NCBI RefSeq assembly: GCF_002902965.1
Contig: NZ_CP026106.1
Location: 372,001-436,000 of the forward strand
Direction of reading: 5' to 3'
Length of the DNA stretch: 64,000 nucleotides
Source: Paraburkholderia hospita
Lineage (GTDB): Bacteria; Pseudomonadota; Gammaproteobacteria; Burkholderiales; Burkholderiaceae
Shown here: piece after piece, positions 28,433 to 39,120 of the stretch
Position numbering within the stretch: position 1 is the first letter of the stretch
Layout of the letters: each line of letters opens with the position of its first letter
Position numbers and translations under genes: made by a program
Notes under the pieces: model-generated
Database searches by the model: none
Told to the model about the DNA's origin: nothing
What the model saw: only the letters and a program-made list of their open reading frames with translations

Positions 28433-31400
28433 ATGTTGCAAATGTCCCGCCGTCAGTTTCTGAAGGTGACGGCGAGCACGCTGGCCGGATCGAGTTTGGC
28501 CCTGATGGGCTTCTCGCCGGAACCCGCGCTCGCCGAAGTCCGACAGTACAAACTGGCTCGTACTACCGAAACGCGCAACACGTGTCCCTATTGCTCCGTC
28601 GGCTGCGGCATCCTGATGTACGGGCTCGGCGACGGCGCGAAGAACGCGACTGCCAGCATCATTCACATTGAAGGCGACCCGGACCACCCGGTCAATCGCG
28701 GCACGTTGTGCCCGAAAGGGGCGAGCCTGATCGACTTCATTCATAGCCCGAGCCGTCTGAAGTATCCCGAGTATCGTGCTGCCGGTTCCGATCAGTGGCA
28801 ACGCATCTCGTGGGACGACGCGCTCGACCGCATCGCGAAGCTGATGAAGGAAGATCGCGACGCGAACTTCATCGAAAGCACGCCCGACGGCAAGAAGGTC
28901 AATCGCTGGCTGACCACGGGCATGCTCGCGGCGTCGGCGGGCAGCAACGAGGTCGGCTATCTGACGCACAAGACTGTGCGAAGCATGGGGATGCTTGCGT
29001 TCGACAACCAGGCGCGTGTCTGACACGGCCCGACGGTGGCAGGTCTTGCCCCGACGTTTGGCCGTGGCGCGATGACGAACCATTGGGTCGACATCAAGAA
29101 CGCGGACGTGATTCTGGTGATGGGCGGCAATGCGGCCGAGGCGCACCCGTGCGGTTTCAAATGGGTGACCGAGGCGAAGGCGCACAACAAGGCGAAGCTG
29201 ATGGTCGTCGATCCGCGCTTTACGCGTACGGCGTCGATCGCGGATTTCTATGCGCCGATCCGCACGGGCACCGACATCGCGTTCCTTGGCGGCGTGATCA
29301 ACTATCTGCTGACCAATGACAAGATCCAGCACGAGTACGTGAAGAACTACACGGACATGCCGTTCATCGTCCGTGAAGACTTTGCGTTCAACGACGGCAT
29401 CTTCTCCGGCTACGACGCGAACGCGCACAAGTACGCAGACAAATCGACGTGGGACTACGAGCGCGGCGACGACGGCTTCGTCAAGGTCGACACGACGCTG
29501 CAGCATCCGCGCTGCGTGTACAACCTGCTCAAGCAGCACTATTCGCGCTATACGCCGGAGATGGTCGAGAAGACCTGCGGCACACCGAAAGACAGGTTCC
29601 TGCACGTCTGCGAGACGCTCGCGACGACTTCGACACCAGGTCGCGCGGGCACGATTCTCTATGCGCTCGGCTGGACGCATCATTCGATCGGCGCGCAGAT
29701 GATCCGCACGGGTGCGATGGTGCAACTGCTGCTCGGCAATATCGGCATCGCGGGCGGCGGGATGAACGCACTGCGTGGCCACTCGAACATCCAGGGGTTG
29801 ACGGACCTCGGCCTGATGTCGAATCTGCTGCCGGGCTACATGACGTTGCCGAACGAGCCGGAGCAGGATTTCGACGCCTATATCAAGAAGCGCGCAGCGC
29901 AGCCGCTGCGGCCCAACCAGTTGAGCTACTGGAAGAATTACCGCGCCTTCCACGTGAGCATGATGAAGTCGTGGTGGGGCGACGCCGCAACGGCCGACAA
30001 CAACTGGGGCTTCGACTACCTGCCGAAGCTCGACAAGCCGTACGACCTGCTGCAGACCATCGAGCTGATGCACCAGGGCAAGATGAACGGCTATCTCTGC
30101 CAGGGCTTCAATCCGCTCGCGGCCGCGCCGAACAAGGCGAAAACGGCGGCGAGCCTTGCGAAGCTGAAGTGGCTCGTCATCATGGACCCGCTCGCGACGG
30201 AAACGTCCGAGTTCTGGAAGAACTACGGCGAGTACAACGACGTCGATGCATCGAAGATCCAGACAGAAGTGTTCCGGCTGCCGACCACCTGCTTCGCCGA
30301 AGAGCGCGGTTCGCTGGTCAGTTCGAGCCGTGTGCTGCAGTGGCACTGGCAAGGCGTGGAGGGGCCGGGCGAGGCGCGCAGCGATCTCGAGATCATGTCG
30401 GGCCTCTTCCTGCGCATGCGCAAGGCGTACAAGGAGCAGGGCGGCAAGTATCCCGATCCCATCGTTAACCTGAACTGGACGTACGCGCATCCCGACAGCC
30501 CGACGCCCGAAGAGATCGCGATGGAGTTTAGCGGCAAGGCACTCGCGGACCTGCCCGATCCCAAAGATCCGAGCAAGGTGCTCGTCAAGAAGGGCGACCA
30601 GCTGGCTGGCTTTGCGCAACTGAAGGACGACGGTACGACGGCGAGCGGCTGCTGGATCTTCTGCGGCGCGTGGACCCAGACGGGCAACCAGATGGGCCGG
30701 CGCGACAACAGCGACCCGACGGGCATCGGCCAGACGCTCGGCTGGGCGTGGGCGTGGCCTGCGAACCGGCGCGTGCTGTACAACCGCGCATCGTGCGATG
30801 TGAACGGCAAGCCGTTCGACCCGAAACGCAAGCTGATCGCGTGGAACGGCACGAGCTGGAGCGGGCCTGATATTCCCGACTACAAGATCGACGAGGCGCC
30901 CGAAAACGGCATGGGACCGTTCATCATGAACCCGGAAGGCGTCGCGCGTTTCTTCGCGCGCGACGGTATGAACGAAGGGCCTTTCCCCGAGCACTACGAG
31001 CCGTTCGAAACGCCGCTCGGCTACAACACGTTCCATCCGAACAATCCGCTGGCGACGAATAACCCGGCTGCGCGCGTGTTCCCGGACGACCGCAAGGCGT
31101 TCGGCAAGGCGGCCGATTTCCCGCATACGGCGACCACCTATCGTCTGACGGAACACTTCCACTTCTGGACCAAGCATGCGCGCCTGAACGCGATCATCCA
31201 GCCGCAGCAGTTTGTCGAAATCGGCGAAGACCTCGCGAAGCAGGTCGGCGTGGTGGCGGGCGAACGCGTGAAGGTGTCGAGCAATCGTGGGTACATCATC
31301 GCCGTGGCTGTCGTCACGAAGCGGATCAAACCGCTGATGATCGACGGCAAGAAGGTGCAGACGGTCGGCATTCCGTTGCATTGGGGTTTCAAGGGGCTCA

Positions 31401-31504
31401 CGAAGCCGGGCTATATCACCAACACGTTGACGCCTGTCGTGGCCGACGCGAATTCGCAGACACCGGAATTCAAGTCGTTCCTCGTGAAGGTCGAGAAGGC
31501 GTAG
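28433..31504 (+). CDS. fdoG: formate dehydrogenase (fdnG/fdoG type) alpha subunit, selenocysteine-containing
   Basis: Catalytic molybdenum/tungsten bis-MGD subunit oxidising formate to CO2, 1023 aa including Sec. The in-frame TGA at 29021-29023 is codon 197, in the motif ARV-U-HGPT, exactly where E. coli FdnG/FdoG has Sec196. Reading frame and homology continue on both sides. The Tat motif SRRQFLK (residues 5-11) shows periplasmic export. The [4Fe-4S] ligands are C51, C54, C58 and C93 (CPYCSVGC ... TLCPKG). GAGG precedes the ATG. Automatic annotation will tend to split it into two genes (226 and 822 codons). It is followed by the beta and gamma subunits. The N-versus-O isoform cannot be decided from sequence, so the symbol is by analogy. 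Confidence 0.96.
29021..29061 (+). promoter_or_regulatory. UGA selenocysteine codon and bacterial SECIS hairpin
   Basis: Just 3' of the TGA, CGG-(U)-GGCA pairs with TGCC-CCG around the loop GGTCT (29042-29046). Counting the U of UGA as 1, the bulged U17 (29037), G23 (29043) and U24 (29044) that E. coli SelB recognises in fdhF/fdnG are all present, with the same UGA-to-loop distance. This supports reading the TGA as selenocysteine. Confidence 0.93.
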
Positions 31505-31513
31505 GGAGGCGTC

Positions 31514-32452
31514 ATGGCATTTCAATCGCTCGATATCAAACGCCTCTCCGCCACGACCGTGCAGCCGACGTCGGTGCGTGAGCCTGTCACCGGAGAAGTC
31601 GCGAAGCTGATCGACGTAACCAAGTGCATCGGCTGCAAGGCGTGCCAGACAGCGTGCATGGAGTGGAACGATCTGCGCGACGAGGTCGGCATCACGACGG
31701 GCGTCTACGACAACCCGCGCGATCTCACCGAGCATTCATGGACGGTGATGCGCTTCACCGAGTACGAGAATCCGAAAGGGGATCTCGAATGGCTGATCCG
31801 CAAGGACGGCTGCATGCACTGCGAAGATCCCGGCTGCCTGAAGGCGTGTCCGTCACCGGGCGCGATCGTGCAGTACACGAACGGCATCGTGGATTTCCAC
31901 GAGGAGAACTGCATCGGCTGCGGCTACTGCATTGCGGGCTGCCCGTTCAATATTCCGCGGCTGTCGAAGGCGGATCATCGCGTGTACAAGTGCACGCTCT
32001 GCTCGGACCGCGTCGGAGTCGGCCAGGAACCGGCGTGCGTGAAGACCTGCCCGACGGGCGCGATCGTGTTCGGCACCAAGGTCGACATGATCCAGCACGC
32101 GGAAGAGCGCATCGTGGATCTGAAGGAGCGCGGCTTCGAACACGCAGGACTGTACAACCCGGCGGGCGTGGGTGGCACGCACGTGATGTACGTGCTGCAT
32201 CACGCGGACCAGCCTTCGCTCTACCACGGCTTGCCTGACGATCCGCACATCAGCCCGTTCGTGAAGCTGTGGAAAGGCATTGCGAAGCCGCTCGGCGTCG
32301 CGGCGATCGCGCTGACGGCGCTGGCGGGTTTCTTCCACTACACGCGCATCGGCCCGAACGAACTCAGCGAAGAAGACGAGGACGCCGCCCGCAACGCCGC
32401 GCACGATATCCGCGAACGGCGCGAGCACAAGCCCGAGGAGCCCGTCAAATGA
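31514..32452 (+). CDS. fdoH: formate dehydrogenase beta subunit (iron-sulfur)
   Basis: Electron-transfer subunit of 312 aa. Four Cys clusters for [4Fe-4S] centres: [35 protein letters not shown] and CTLCSDR...CVKTC. A single C-terminal membrane span lies at about 268-288 ([16 protein letters not shown]). It starts 9 bp after the alpha stop with GGGAGG before the ATG, and its stop overlaps the gamma start (ATGA). Confidence 0.95.
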   Translation: MAFQSLDIKRLSATTVQPTSVREPVTGEVAKLIDVTKCIGCKACQTACMEWNDLRDEVGITTGVYDNPRDLTEHSWTVMRFTEYENPKGDLEWLIRKDGCMHCEDPGCLKACPSPGAIVQYTNGIVDFHEENCIGCGYCIAGCPFNIPRLSKADHRVYKCTLCSDRVGVGQEPACVKTCPTGAIVFGTKVDMIQHAEERIVDLKERGFEHAGLYNPAGVGGTHVMYVLHHADQPSLYHGLPDDPHISPFVKLWKGIAKPLGVAAIALTALAGFFHYTRIGPNELSEEDEDAARNAAHDIRERREHKPEEPVK

Positions 32453-33084
32453 AACATCATCGGCATGAGAACCCGGACCTGATCGTGCGCTACACGCCGA
32501 ACGAGCGCACGAACCACTGGATCACGGCGATCACCTTTGTTCTGCTCGCGCTGTCGGGCCTGGCGCTGTTTCATCCGTCGATGTTCTGGCTGTCCGCGCT
32601 GTTCGGCGGCGGGCAATGGACGCGCATCCTGCATCCGTTCATCGGCCTCGTGATGTTCGTGTCGTTCATGATTCTTGCGCTGCGCTTCTGGCATCACAAC
32701 TATCTCGATGCCGACGACCGGCAGTGGCTGCGCCAGATCAACGATGTGCTCACCAACCGCGAAGACCGATTACCCGAAGTCGGCAGATACAACGCCGGGC
32801 AGAAGCTGCTGTTCTTTGTACTGGTGCTATGCCTGCTGCTGTTGCTGCTGAGCGGCATCGTCATCTGGCGCGCGTATTTCGCGTTCTATTTCCCGATTGA
32901 AGTGGTGCGCGTCGCGGCCGTAATTCATGCTGTGACCGCGTTCGTGCTGATCTGCAGCATCATCGTCCATATCTACGCGGCGATATGGGTGAAGGGTTCG
33001 ATCGGCGCGATGGTGCGTGGCACGGTGACGCTCGGCTGGGCGCGCAAGCATCATCCGAAGTGGTTTCGCGAGAGTATCAAGTAA
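32449..33084 (+). CDS. fdoI: formate dehydrogenase gamma subunit (cytochrome b556)
   Basis: Inner-membrane dihaem cytochrome b of 211 aa passing electrons to quinone. Four membrane spans; haem-ligand His candidates lie in NHWITA, HPFIGL, HAVTAF and HIYAAIW. The start at 32449 overlaps the beta stop by 4 bp. An upstream in-frame extension would run through the beta gene and is rejected. Confidence 0.95.
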   Translation: MKHHRHENPDLIVRYTPNERTNHWITAITFVLLALSGLALFHPSMFWLSALFGGGQWTRILHPFIGLVMFVSFMILALRFWHHNYLDADDRQWLRQINDVLTNREDRLPEVGRYNAGQKLLFFVLVLCLLLLLLSGIVIWRAYFAFYFPIEVVRVAAVIHAVTAFVLICSIIVHIYAAIWVKGSIGAMVRGTVTLGWARKHHPKWFRESIK

Positions 33085-33180
33085 CCTGTGCGCGGCGCGC
33101 GCCGGGCCAGTAGTGCGCGCTGCGTCTGCATATCTGCTACTGTTGACGCCATCCATGTTTCTGACTAGCAGGAACCTGAA

Positions 33181-34113
33181 TTGGTGCAACGCATCCTGGA
33201 TCCCGGCCAGATCGAATCGATCGATCACTCCGCCATTCCGCGCCTGCGGATGCCGGAGCGCGCAACGCTATTCTCGACGCGCGCCGCACGTCTGCGCCAA
33301 CAGGCGGATGCGAGTCCGATTGGCGGCTATATCCGGCTGATGGCGACGCTGGCCGACGCGCAGCAGCAAACGCTCGCGCAGATCAGCGCGGCGATGCCCT
33401 CCACCGAATCCATCGACCTAGCGCAGCAGCATTCGATGCCCATTGCGCCCGCGACCACGGCGGATCGCGATCCCTTGTGGCGCGACGTATTGCAGCGTCT
33501 GCTCGATCGCGTCGAAGCGGCGGGACTGGTGACGCCCATGCTCGCCCGCGTGATCGACGACTTGCGCGTGAAGCGCGCGGAAGAACTCGACGCACTCGCC
33601 GACGCGATCGTTGCGCTGCGCTTCAACGAAGTCGAGCCGGCGTCCGCGCCGTTCGTGATGGCCGCGTTGCAGGTAGTGTGGACGGACATCGCGAGCCGCA
33701 TCGATCAGCGCGCCGTGCCGTATCTCGACGCGCCCGGCGCGTGTCCCGTGTGCGGCGTGCCGCCCGTCGCGAGCATCGTGCGCGTCGGCGGACAGTTCCA
33801 GGGCTATCGCTATGTGCAATGCGGCCTGTGTTCGACCGAGTGGCATGTGGTGCGCGTCAAGTGCACGAATTGCGATTCGACGAAGGGCATCGCGTATCAC
33901 GGCATCGACGGCGGCAGTGAAGCGCTCAAGGCCGAATCGTGCGACGAGTGTCACACGTATCGCAAGATCGGCTATCAGGAGAAAGACTACGACTTCGAGC
34001 CGCTCGCCGACGACCTCGCGAGCCTCACGCTCGATCTGCTAATGAACGAAGCAGGCTATAAGCGCAGCAGTCCGAATCCGCTGTTGTGGCCGGAAGTGCC
34101 TTCGGACGAATAA
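33181..34113 (+). CDS. fdhE: formate dehydrogenase accessory protein FdhE
   Basis: Cytoplasmic assembly factor for the Sec formate dehydrogenase, 310 aa. Rubredoxin-like CxxC pairs that bind iron: CPVCG, CGLCS, CTNCD and CDECH (about residues 190-260). The first codons are TTG-GTG with no ATG nearby, so the start is TTG 33181 or GTG 33184. It lies 97 bp after the gamma gene and before selA. Confidence 0.93.
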   Translation: MVQRILDPGQIESIDHSAIPRLRMPERATLFSTRAARLRQQADASPIGGYIRLMATLADAQQQTLAQISAAMPSTESIDLAQQHSMPIAPATTADRDPLWRDVLQRLLDRVEAAGLVTPMLARVIDDLRVKRAEELDALADAIVALRFNEVEPASAPFVMAALQVVWTDIASRIDQRAVPYLDAPGACPVCGVPPVASIVRVGGQFQGYRYVQCGLCSTEWHVVRVKCTNCDSTKGIAYHGIDGGSEALKAESCDECHTYRKIGYQEKDYDFEPLADDLASLTLDLLMNEAGYKRSSPNPLLWPEVPSDE

Positions 34114-34148
34114 GCCGTCGTCGTAGCAACCGCGCGGGGGACGCAAGC

Positions 34149-35594
34149 GTGAGCGAAGTGTCGGGAAACCAGCTGAACAGGGACATTCGCGCGTTGCTTG
34201 CGCGAGTGCCGGCTGTCGAGCGCGTGCTGTCGTCGGCACAAGCGCAACCATTGATCGATGAATACGGCCGCACGCAGGTCGTCGACGCAATACGCGCGGC
34301 CGCCGATTCGCTAAGGCGCGACCTGCTCGCGGGCACTTCTTTCGATGAATCGTTCAGCTTCGAAACGAAGCTAATCGACGATACGTCGCGCACGCTCGCC
34401 GCTCGCGCGCGGCCCCATTTGCGCGCAGTGTTCAATCTGACGGGCACCGTACTGCATACGAATCTCGGGCGCGCACTACTGCCCGATGAAGCCGTGCGCG
34501 CTGTAGTCGAAGCGCTCACGCGGCCGATGAACCTGGAGTTCGATCTCGCCACGGGCAGCCGCGGCGATCGCGACGATCTGATCGACGAACTCATCTGCGA
34601 GCTGACGGGCGCCGAGGCGGCGACGGTGGTCAACAACAACGCGGCGGCCGTGCTGCTGACATTGTCAGTGCTCGCGTCGAAGAAGGAAGTGGTGGTGTCG
34701 CGCGGCGAACTGGTCGAGATAGGCGGCGCGTTCCGCATTCCCGACATCATGTCGCGTGCGGGCGCGAAGCTGCGCGAGATCGGCACGACGAACCGCACGC
34801 ATCTGAAGGATTACGACGAAGCGATCAATGCGCGCACCGCGCTGCTGATGAAGGTTCATTGCAGCAACTATGCGATAGAAGGCTTCACAAAAAGCGTGTC
34901 CGTCGATGAAGTCGCGCAGCTCGCGCATGCGCGCGGCCTGCCGATGGCCGTCGATCTCGGTAGTGGCACGCTCGTCGATCTCGCGCAGTTCGGTTTGCCG
35001 ACTGAGCCGACCGTGCGCGAGACAGTCGAAGCGGGCGCCGATCTGGTCACGTTCAGCGGCGACAAGCTGCTGGGCGGGCCGCAGGCGGGGTTGATCGTCG
35101 GGCGCGCGGAGTTGATCCGCAAGATCAAGAAGCATCCGCTCAAACGCGCACTGCGCGTCGGCAAGCTGACGCTCGCGGCGCTCGAACCTGTGTTGCAGCT
35201 TTATCGCGCGCCCGAGCGGTTGCGCGAGCGGCTGACGACATTGCGTCTGTTGACGCGTCCCGCCGCCGACATGCAGGAACAGGCGACGCGTGTGCAAGCA
35301 GTGCTGCAACGCGCGCTTGGCGAAGCGTACAGCGTGACGGCGGAGCCGATGATGAGTCAGATCGGCAGCGGCGCGTTGCCTGTCGATCAGTTGCCGAGCT
35401 TCGGCCTTGCGATGCGCAATGCCGCGGGCAAGCGCGGCGGCCGCGCGCTAATGAAGCTCGAAGGAGCGCTGCGCGCGTTGCCGCGCCCGGTGCTTGGACG
35501 CATCGCCGACGACGCGCTGCGCCTCGATCTGCGCTGCCTCGAAGCCGCCGACGAAGCCGTGTTCGTCGCGCAATGCGCGGAGCTGCGGATATGA
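34149..35594 (+). CDS. selA: L-seryl-tRNA(Sec) selenium transferase SelA
   Basis: PLP enzyme converting Ser-tRNA(Sec) to Sec-tRNA(Sec) with selenophosphate, 481 aa. N-terminal tRNA-binding part ([17 protein letters not shown]), core motifs [15 protein letters not shown] and [15 protein letters not shown], and the PLP Lys at about residue 306 ([12 protein letters not shown]). GTG 34149 is the best start. Its TGA overlaps the selB ATG, indicating translational coupling. Confidence 0.96.
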   Translation: MSEVSGNQLNRDIRALLARVPAVERVLSSAQAQPLIDEYGRTQVVDAIRAAADSLRRDLLAGTSFDESFSFETKLIDDTSRTLAARARPHLRAVFNLTGTVLHTNLGRALLPDEAVRAVVEALTRPMNLEFDLATGSRGDRDDLIDELICELTGAEAATVVNNNAAAVLLTLSVLASKKEVVVSRGELVEIGGAFRIPDIMSRAGAKLREIGTTNRTHLKDYDEAINARTALLMKVHCSNYAIEGFTKSVSVDEVAQLAHARGLPMAVDLGSGTLVDLAQFGLPTEPTVRETVEAGADLVTFSGDKLLGGPQAGLIVGRAELIRKIKKHPLKRALRVGKLTLAALEPVLQLYRAPERLRERLTTLRLLTRPAADMQEQATRVQAVLQRALGEAYSVTAEPMMSQIGSGALPVDQLPSFGLAMRNAAGKRGGRALMKLEGALRALPRPVLGRIADDALRLDLRCLEAADEAVFVAQCAELRI

Positions 35595-37531
35595 TCGTCG
35601 GCACGGCGGGCCATATCGATCACGGCAAGACGACACTGGTACGCGCGCTGACGGGCGTCGATACCGACCGCCTGAAGGAAGAGAAGGCGCGCGGCATTTC
35701 GATCGAACTCGGCTACGCCTACACGCCGCTCGACAACGGCGACGTGCTCGGCATGATCGACGTGCCGGGCCACGAAAAGCTCGTGCATACGATGGCGGCG
35801 GGCGCGTGTGGCATCGACTATGCGCTGCTCGTGATCGCCGGCGACGACGGCATCATGCCGCAGACGCGCGAGCATCTCGCGATCCTGCAACTGCTTGGCA
35901 TTACGCGCGGCGCGATCGCACTGACGAAAACCGATCGCGTGGATGGCGCGCGCATCGCGCAGGTGCATGAAGAGATTCGCGCGTGGCTTGCCGCGACGCC
36001 GTTCGCCGATGCGCCGGTCTTCGATACGAACGCGACTTCACCCGACGATGCCGGCGTGCGCGCGCTGTCGAGTCATCTGCGCGACGCGGCCGTTGCATGG
36101 CGCGCGCGGCGCGACGATGGGCTGTTCCGTCTCGCCGTCGACCGTGTGTTCACGCTTGCGGGGCAGGGCACGATCGTGACGGGTACGGTGTTCGCCGGGC
36201 GCGTCGCAACGGGCGACACGCTGATGCTCGAACCGGCGCATCGAGCCGTGCGTGTGCGCAGTATCCACGCGCAAAACCGTGCGGCCGATGTAGGGCGCGC
36301 GGGACAGCGCTGCGCGCTCAATCTCGCCGGCATCGATAAAGACGCGATTGCGCGCGGCGACTGGATCGTCGATGCGCGGCTCGCAAAACCGGGCGAACGC
36401 TTCGACGTCGAGCTGAAGCTTCTCGCGGACGCGGATATCACGCTGCAACACTGGGCGCCGCTGCATGTGCATATCGGCACGCTGCATCGTGTCGCGCATG
36501 TCGCGTTGCTCGAAGGCGATACGCTCGCGGCCTGCTGCAGCGCGCGCGTGCAGCTGGTGTTCGATGCGCCTGTCTGCGCGTTGCCGGGCGATCGCTTCAT
36601 CGTGCGCAATGCGCAGGCGACGCGCACGGTCGGCGGCGGGCGCGTGCTCGATCCGTTCGGGCCGCCGCGCAAGCGCAGGACGGCGGAGCGGCGCGCGTGG
36701 CTCGACGCATTGCAGACGTGGCTCGACGACGGCCACATCGGCCGGCTGCTCGAAGAGGCGCCGCGCGGCGTAACGCGTTCGATGCTGACGCAACTGACGG
36801 GGCTGCCCGCCGACGCATTGCCGCTGCCTGCCGATGCCGACGAGATCGCGCTGCATGGCAAGGACGCAGGCGATGCCGTCGTCGTGTTACGTACGCACTG
36901 GGCGCGTTTGCGATCGAATGTGGTTGCGACGCTCGATCAATATCACGCGCGCTCGCCCGACGAACTGGGACCGGATGCCGCGCGCTTGCGGCGCATCGCG
37001 GCGCCGCTGGTGCCCGACGCGATGTGGCGCGCGCTGGTCGACTCGCTCGTGACTGAAGGTGTCGTTGCGAGAAGCGGGCCGTGGTTGCATGCGCCGGGGC
37101 ATTCGATTGCGCTCGATTCGAACGAGCAAGGTCTCGCGGACAGGTTGCTGCCGCTGCTTCTGGAAGGCCGCTTTGATCCGCCGTGGGTGCGCGATCTTGC
37201 GAAGACGACGGGGCAGCACGAAGATGCAGTGCGTCAGGTGTTGCGCAAGCTCGCGCGGCAAGGTGATGTGCATCAGGTTGTCCGCGATCTGTTCTATCAC
37301 CGCGACGTGGTGCATGAGCTTGCGCGGCTCGTCGCGGGGATTGCGAATGGGCATGGCGGCGCGCTGGGCGCATCGGGGTTTCGCGACGCGACTGGACTGG
37401 GGCGCAAGCGGGCGATCCAGATTCTGGAGTTCTTCGATCGCATCGGGTATACGCGCTTTCAACGCGAGGTGCACTGGCTGAGGCCGGATTCGCATTTGCG
37501 TGAGGCGCTTGCTTGCGAATCGGGTGCGTGA
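35591..37531 (+). CDS. selB: selenocysteine-specific elongation factor SelB
   Basis: GTPase that delivers Sec-tRNA to UGA codons with a bSECIS, 646 aa. G1 [13 protein letters not shown]2 region [10 protein letters not shown]3 DVPGHEK, G4 TKTD. EF-Tu-like domains 2-3 reach about residue 340. The C-terminal winged-helix repeats that bind the mRNA hairpin follow (about 365-640; last one [27 protein letters not shown]). ATGA overlap with selA. Confidence 0.96.
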   Translation: MIVGTAGHIDHGKTTLVRALTGVDTDRLKEEKARGISIELGYAYTPLDNGDVLGMIDVPGHEKLVHTMAAGACGIDYALLVIAGDDGIMPQTREHLAILQLLGITRGAIALTKTDRVDGARIAQVHEEIRAWLAATPFADAPVFDTNATSPDDAGVRALSSHLRDAAVAWRARRDDGLFRLAVDRVFTLAGQGTIVTGTVFAGRVATGDTLMLEPAHRAVRVRSIHAQNRAADVGRAGQRCALNLAGIDKDAIARGDWIVDARLAKPGERFDVELKLLADADITLQHWAPLHVHIGTLHRVAHVALLEGDTLAACCSARVQLVFDAPVCALPGDRFIVRNAQATRTVGGGRVLDPFGPPRKRRTAERRAWLDALQTWLDDGHIGRLLEEAPRGVTRSMLTQLTGLPADALPLPADADEIALHGKDAGDAVVVLRTHWARLRSNVVATLDQYHARSPDELGPDAARLRRIAAPLVPDAMWRALVDSLVTEGVVARSGPWLHAPGHSIALDSNEQGLADRLLPLLLEGRFDPPWVRDLAKTTGQHEDAVRQVLRKLARQGDVHQVVRDLFYHRDVVHELARLVAGIANGHGGALGASGFRDATGLGRKRAIQILEFFDRIGYTRFQREVHWLRPDSHLREALACESGA

Positions 37532-37585
37532 TGTGGAGTCGCGCAATTGCGCGCGCCACGGATGATGGTGTTGTTTAGCGCTCGC

Positions 37586-37591
37586 TATAAT
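37586..37591 (+). promoter_or_regulatory. candidate -10 box of the tRNA-Sec gene
   Basis: A consensus TATAAT lies 39 bp upstream of the tRNA 5' end, in the 98-bp gap after selB. No good -35 is present at 17 bp spacing, so a selC-specific promoter is only suggested. Confidence 0.4.
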
Positions 37592-37629
37592 CGGTTGCGG
37601 AAAGTTTGTGGTTGAGGTTAGGCGTCAAC

Positions 37630-37725
37630 GGAAGGCATTCGTATCTGGTGGTGCGGCTGGGCTTCAAACCCAGTAGGGGGTGTCAGCCACTCTCTGGTCG
37701 GTTCGACTCCGGCTGCCTTCCGCCA
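37630..37725 (+). tRNA. selC: tRNA-Sec (anticodon UCA)
   Basis: RNA gene of 96 nt. It has an 8-bp acceptor stem (GGAAGGCA / TGCCTTCC), anticodon stem CTGGG/CCCAG with loop CTTCAAA (anticodon TCA at 37664-37666), a long variable arm, T loop GGTTCGACTCC, discriminator G and encoded CCA. The long acceptor stem and variable arm are diagnostic for bacterial tRNA-Sec. It closes the fdh-sel block. Confidence 0.97.
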
Positions 37726-38448
37726 CAAGGCTTTTCACGAATCTGAAGATTCGTCGTTGCGACTAGAGGAAGTCGTATAGCTTCCACCGATTGCCCAACG
37801 CGCTCCAGGAAATTTTGCGCAACGCAGCCCGGGAGTTGTAAGCCCTACGCTTGGGCGTGCGCGAGGATTCAATGGAGGCACACCTTCGCCCGTTTCCACA
37901 CAACCTCGGCCAGTAGCTGTCGTTGGCTGCGTCGGTGATGTCGCCATTCGAGCGACGGTTCGGCTCACGAAGCGGCCATTAACTTGGCTTCGTACCGCGT
38001 GGCGGTATTGAGTCGAGGGTGTGTGAAAACCAACGTCAAGCGGGCCGATCGAAAAACTCGACCTTCAGATCGCGCTGTGTTGGCTTGGTGACGACTCGGG
38101 AAGGGTGAAGCGACACCCTAAAACCGGGTGATTTCGCGTTTTCACACACCTTTGGTCGCGAACCATCGATCGAGGACAGGCGACAGACCCTTCGATGTTG
38201 CAAGTTCAGCATCGGACCGCGTTCGGATGCCTTCGGCCATTCATCCTCGCGAATACAGATATTCAACCCGCCTGTCATTGAACCTGCCCGTTTGCACGCG
38301 ATTCGACACCGGGCCAATATCGAGCGGAGCACGGTCTTCACTCAGCCATGCAAGTGCTTTCCCCGGCAAAGGCGTCGCCGTTGAGAACATAACATTCTTG
38401 TTCTCAAGGCGCGCCAGTGCAGTCAAAGGATGCGGTTGGACTCAAACA
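37726..38448. other. gene-free stretch after tRNA-Sec
   Basis: About 720 bp with no recognisable gene except the inverted-repeat-bounded segment at 38018-38150. ORF translations here match nothing I know. It marks the start of the low-density accessory region. No integrase gene and no second copy of the tRNA 3' end were seen. Confidence 0.45.
38018..38150. repeat. 133-bp segment bounded by 13-bp perfect inverted repeats
   Basis: GGTGTGTGAAAAC at 38018-38030 and its exact complement at 38138-38150. The ends resemble those of IS1182/IS5-like elements in this group, so this could be an internally deleted IS (MITE-like). No target duplication identified. Confidence 0.5.
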
Positions 38449-38802
38449 TTAATTTCCTTCTTCTTCCACTGTCAAATTGTTCTTGACCGACGTAACTCCA
38501 GGAACACTCTCAGCAACTTTCCCTGCGAGATCTATCTGCGCCTGATCTGCAACCATTCCTACAAGCGTAATCTTGCCGCTACGAGCGATGGCGTGAAGAT
38601 CAGTCGTCGCCAAGCCCTTTTGTTTGTACAACGCCGTCTGAACTCGCTTCGCCAACTCCCTATTTGCTGCTCTAATCGACGAACGAGAGGGAGCTGTTGC
38701 TGAAGTTGCCGCAGTCGTCTCTTGTGCATTAACAACGGGCACGATCGCAACAATGGCGCTGACGGCGATCGCTGTGGCAACGTAGGTCTTCATGGATTTC
38801 AT
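38449..38802 (-). CDS. BON-domain periplasmic protein
   Basis: Secreted protein of 117 aa. A signal peptide (about residues 1-26, ending VVNAQ) is followed by one BON domain (RELAKRVQTALYKQKGLATTDLHAIARSG ... VADQAQIDLAGKVAESVPGVTSVKNNL). BON domains bind membranes or phospholipids and occur in OsmY-like stress proteins. ATG 38802 has GAAGGAG upstream; a second Met is 3 codons later. Confidence 0.88.
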   Translation of the reverse strand: MKSMKTYVATAIAVSAIVAIVPVVNAQETTAATSATAPSRSSIRAANRELAKRVQTALYKQKGLATTDLHAIARSGKITLVGMVADQAQIDLAGKVAESVPGVTSVKNNLTVEEEGN

Positions 38803-39111
38803 CTCTTCTCCTTCAGGTGGATAGCAAAACTGGGTGGGAGAGACTCGAAAAGATCGCTGATCGATCAAAGTGCGGCGAAAAATGAGCACCCCGACGTTGA
38901 TGACCAGCGGCCACGACGTTCGGCAATCGAATTGTAGACTTTTCCTCGTCGGATGCGCATATTCAAGCGCGTCTAGAACCGCTGGAGAGTCCTTTCCGCC
39001 GGACCTTCGACTAGTGGGTCAGGGCCAACCCTTTGTGTAAATGAGGGTAAGGGAACCCGATGACTCGTCGGCGTGCCTAGGCGAACGGTCGCTGTCAATG
39101 GCGGACGTTCT
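38803..39111. other. intergenic region between the BON gene and IS4 copy 2
   Basis: Holds the BON gene promoter (minus strand) and then anonymous sequence up to the target duplication of the IS. Nothing else seen. Confidence 0.4.
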
Positions 39112-39120
39112 ATCCGAGGC

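Noticed and set aside
28433..29023. A short gene ending at the TGA at 29021, with a separate gene starting after it
   Set aside because: The TGA is at the family's selenocysteine position, is followed by a bSECIS hairpin, and the frame and homology continue.
28277..31735. An open frame of 1152 codons on the minus strand across the formate dehydrogenase gene
   Set aside because: It is antisense to a clearly recognised gene; high GC3 leaves the opposite frame free of stops. Its translation is Arg/His/Asp-rich with no domain and no ribosome site.
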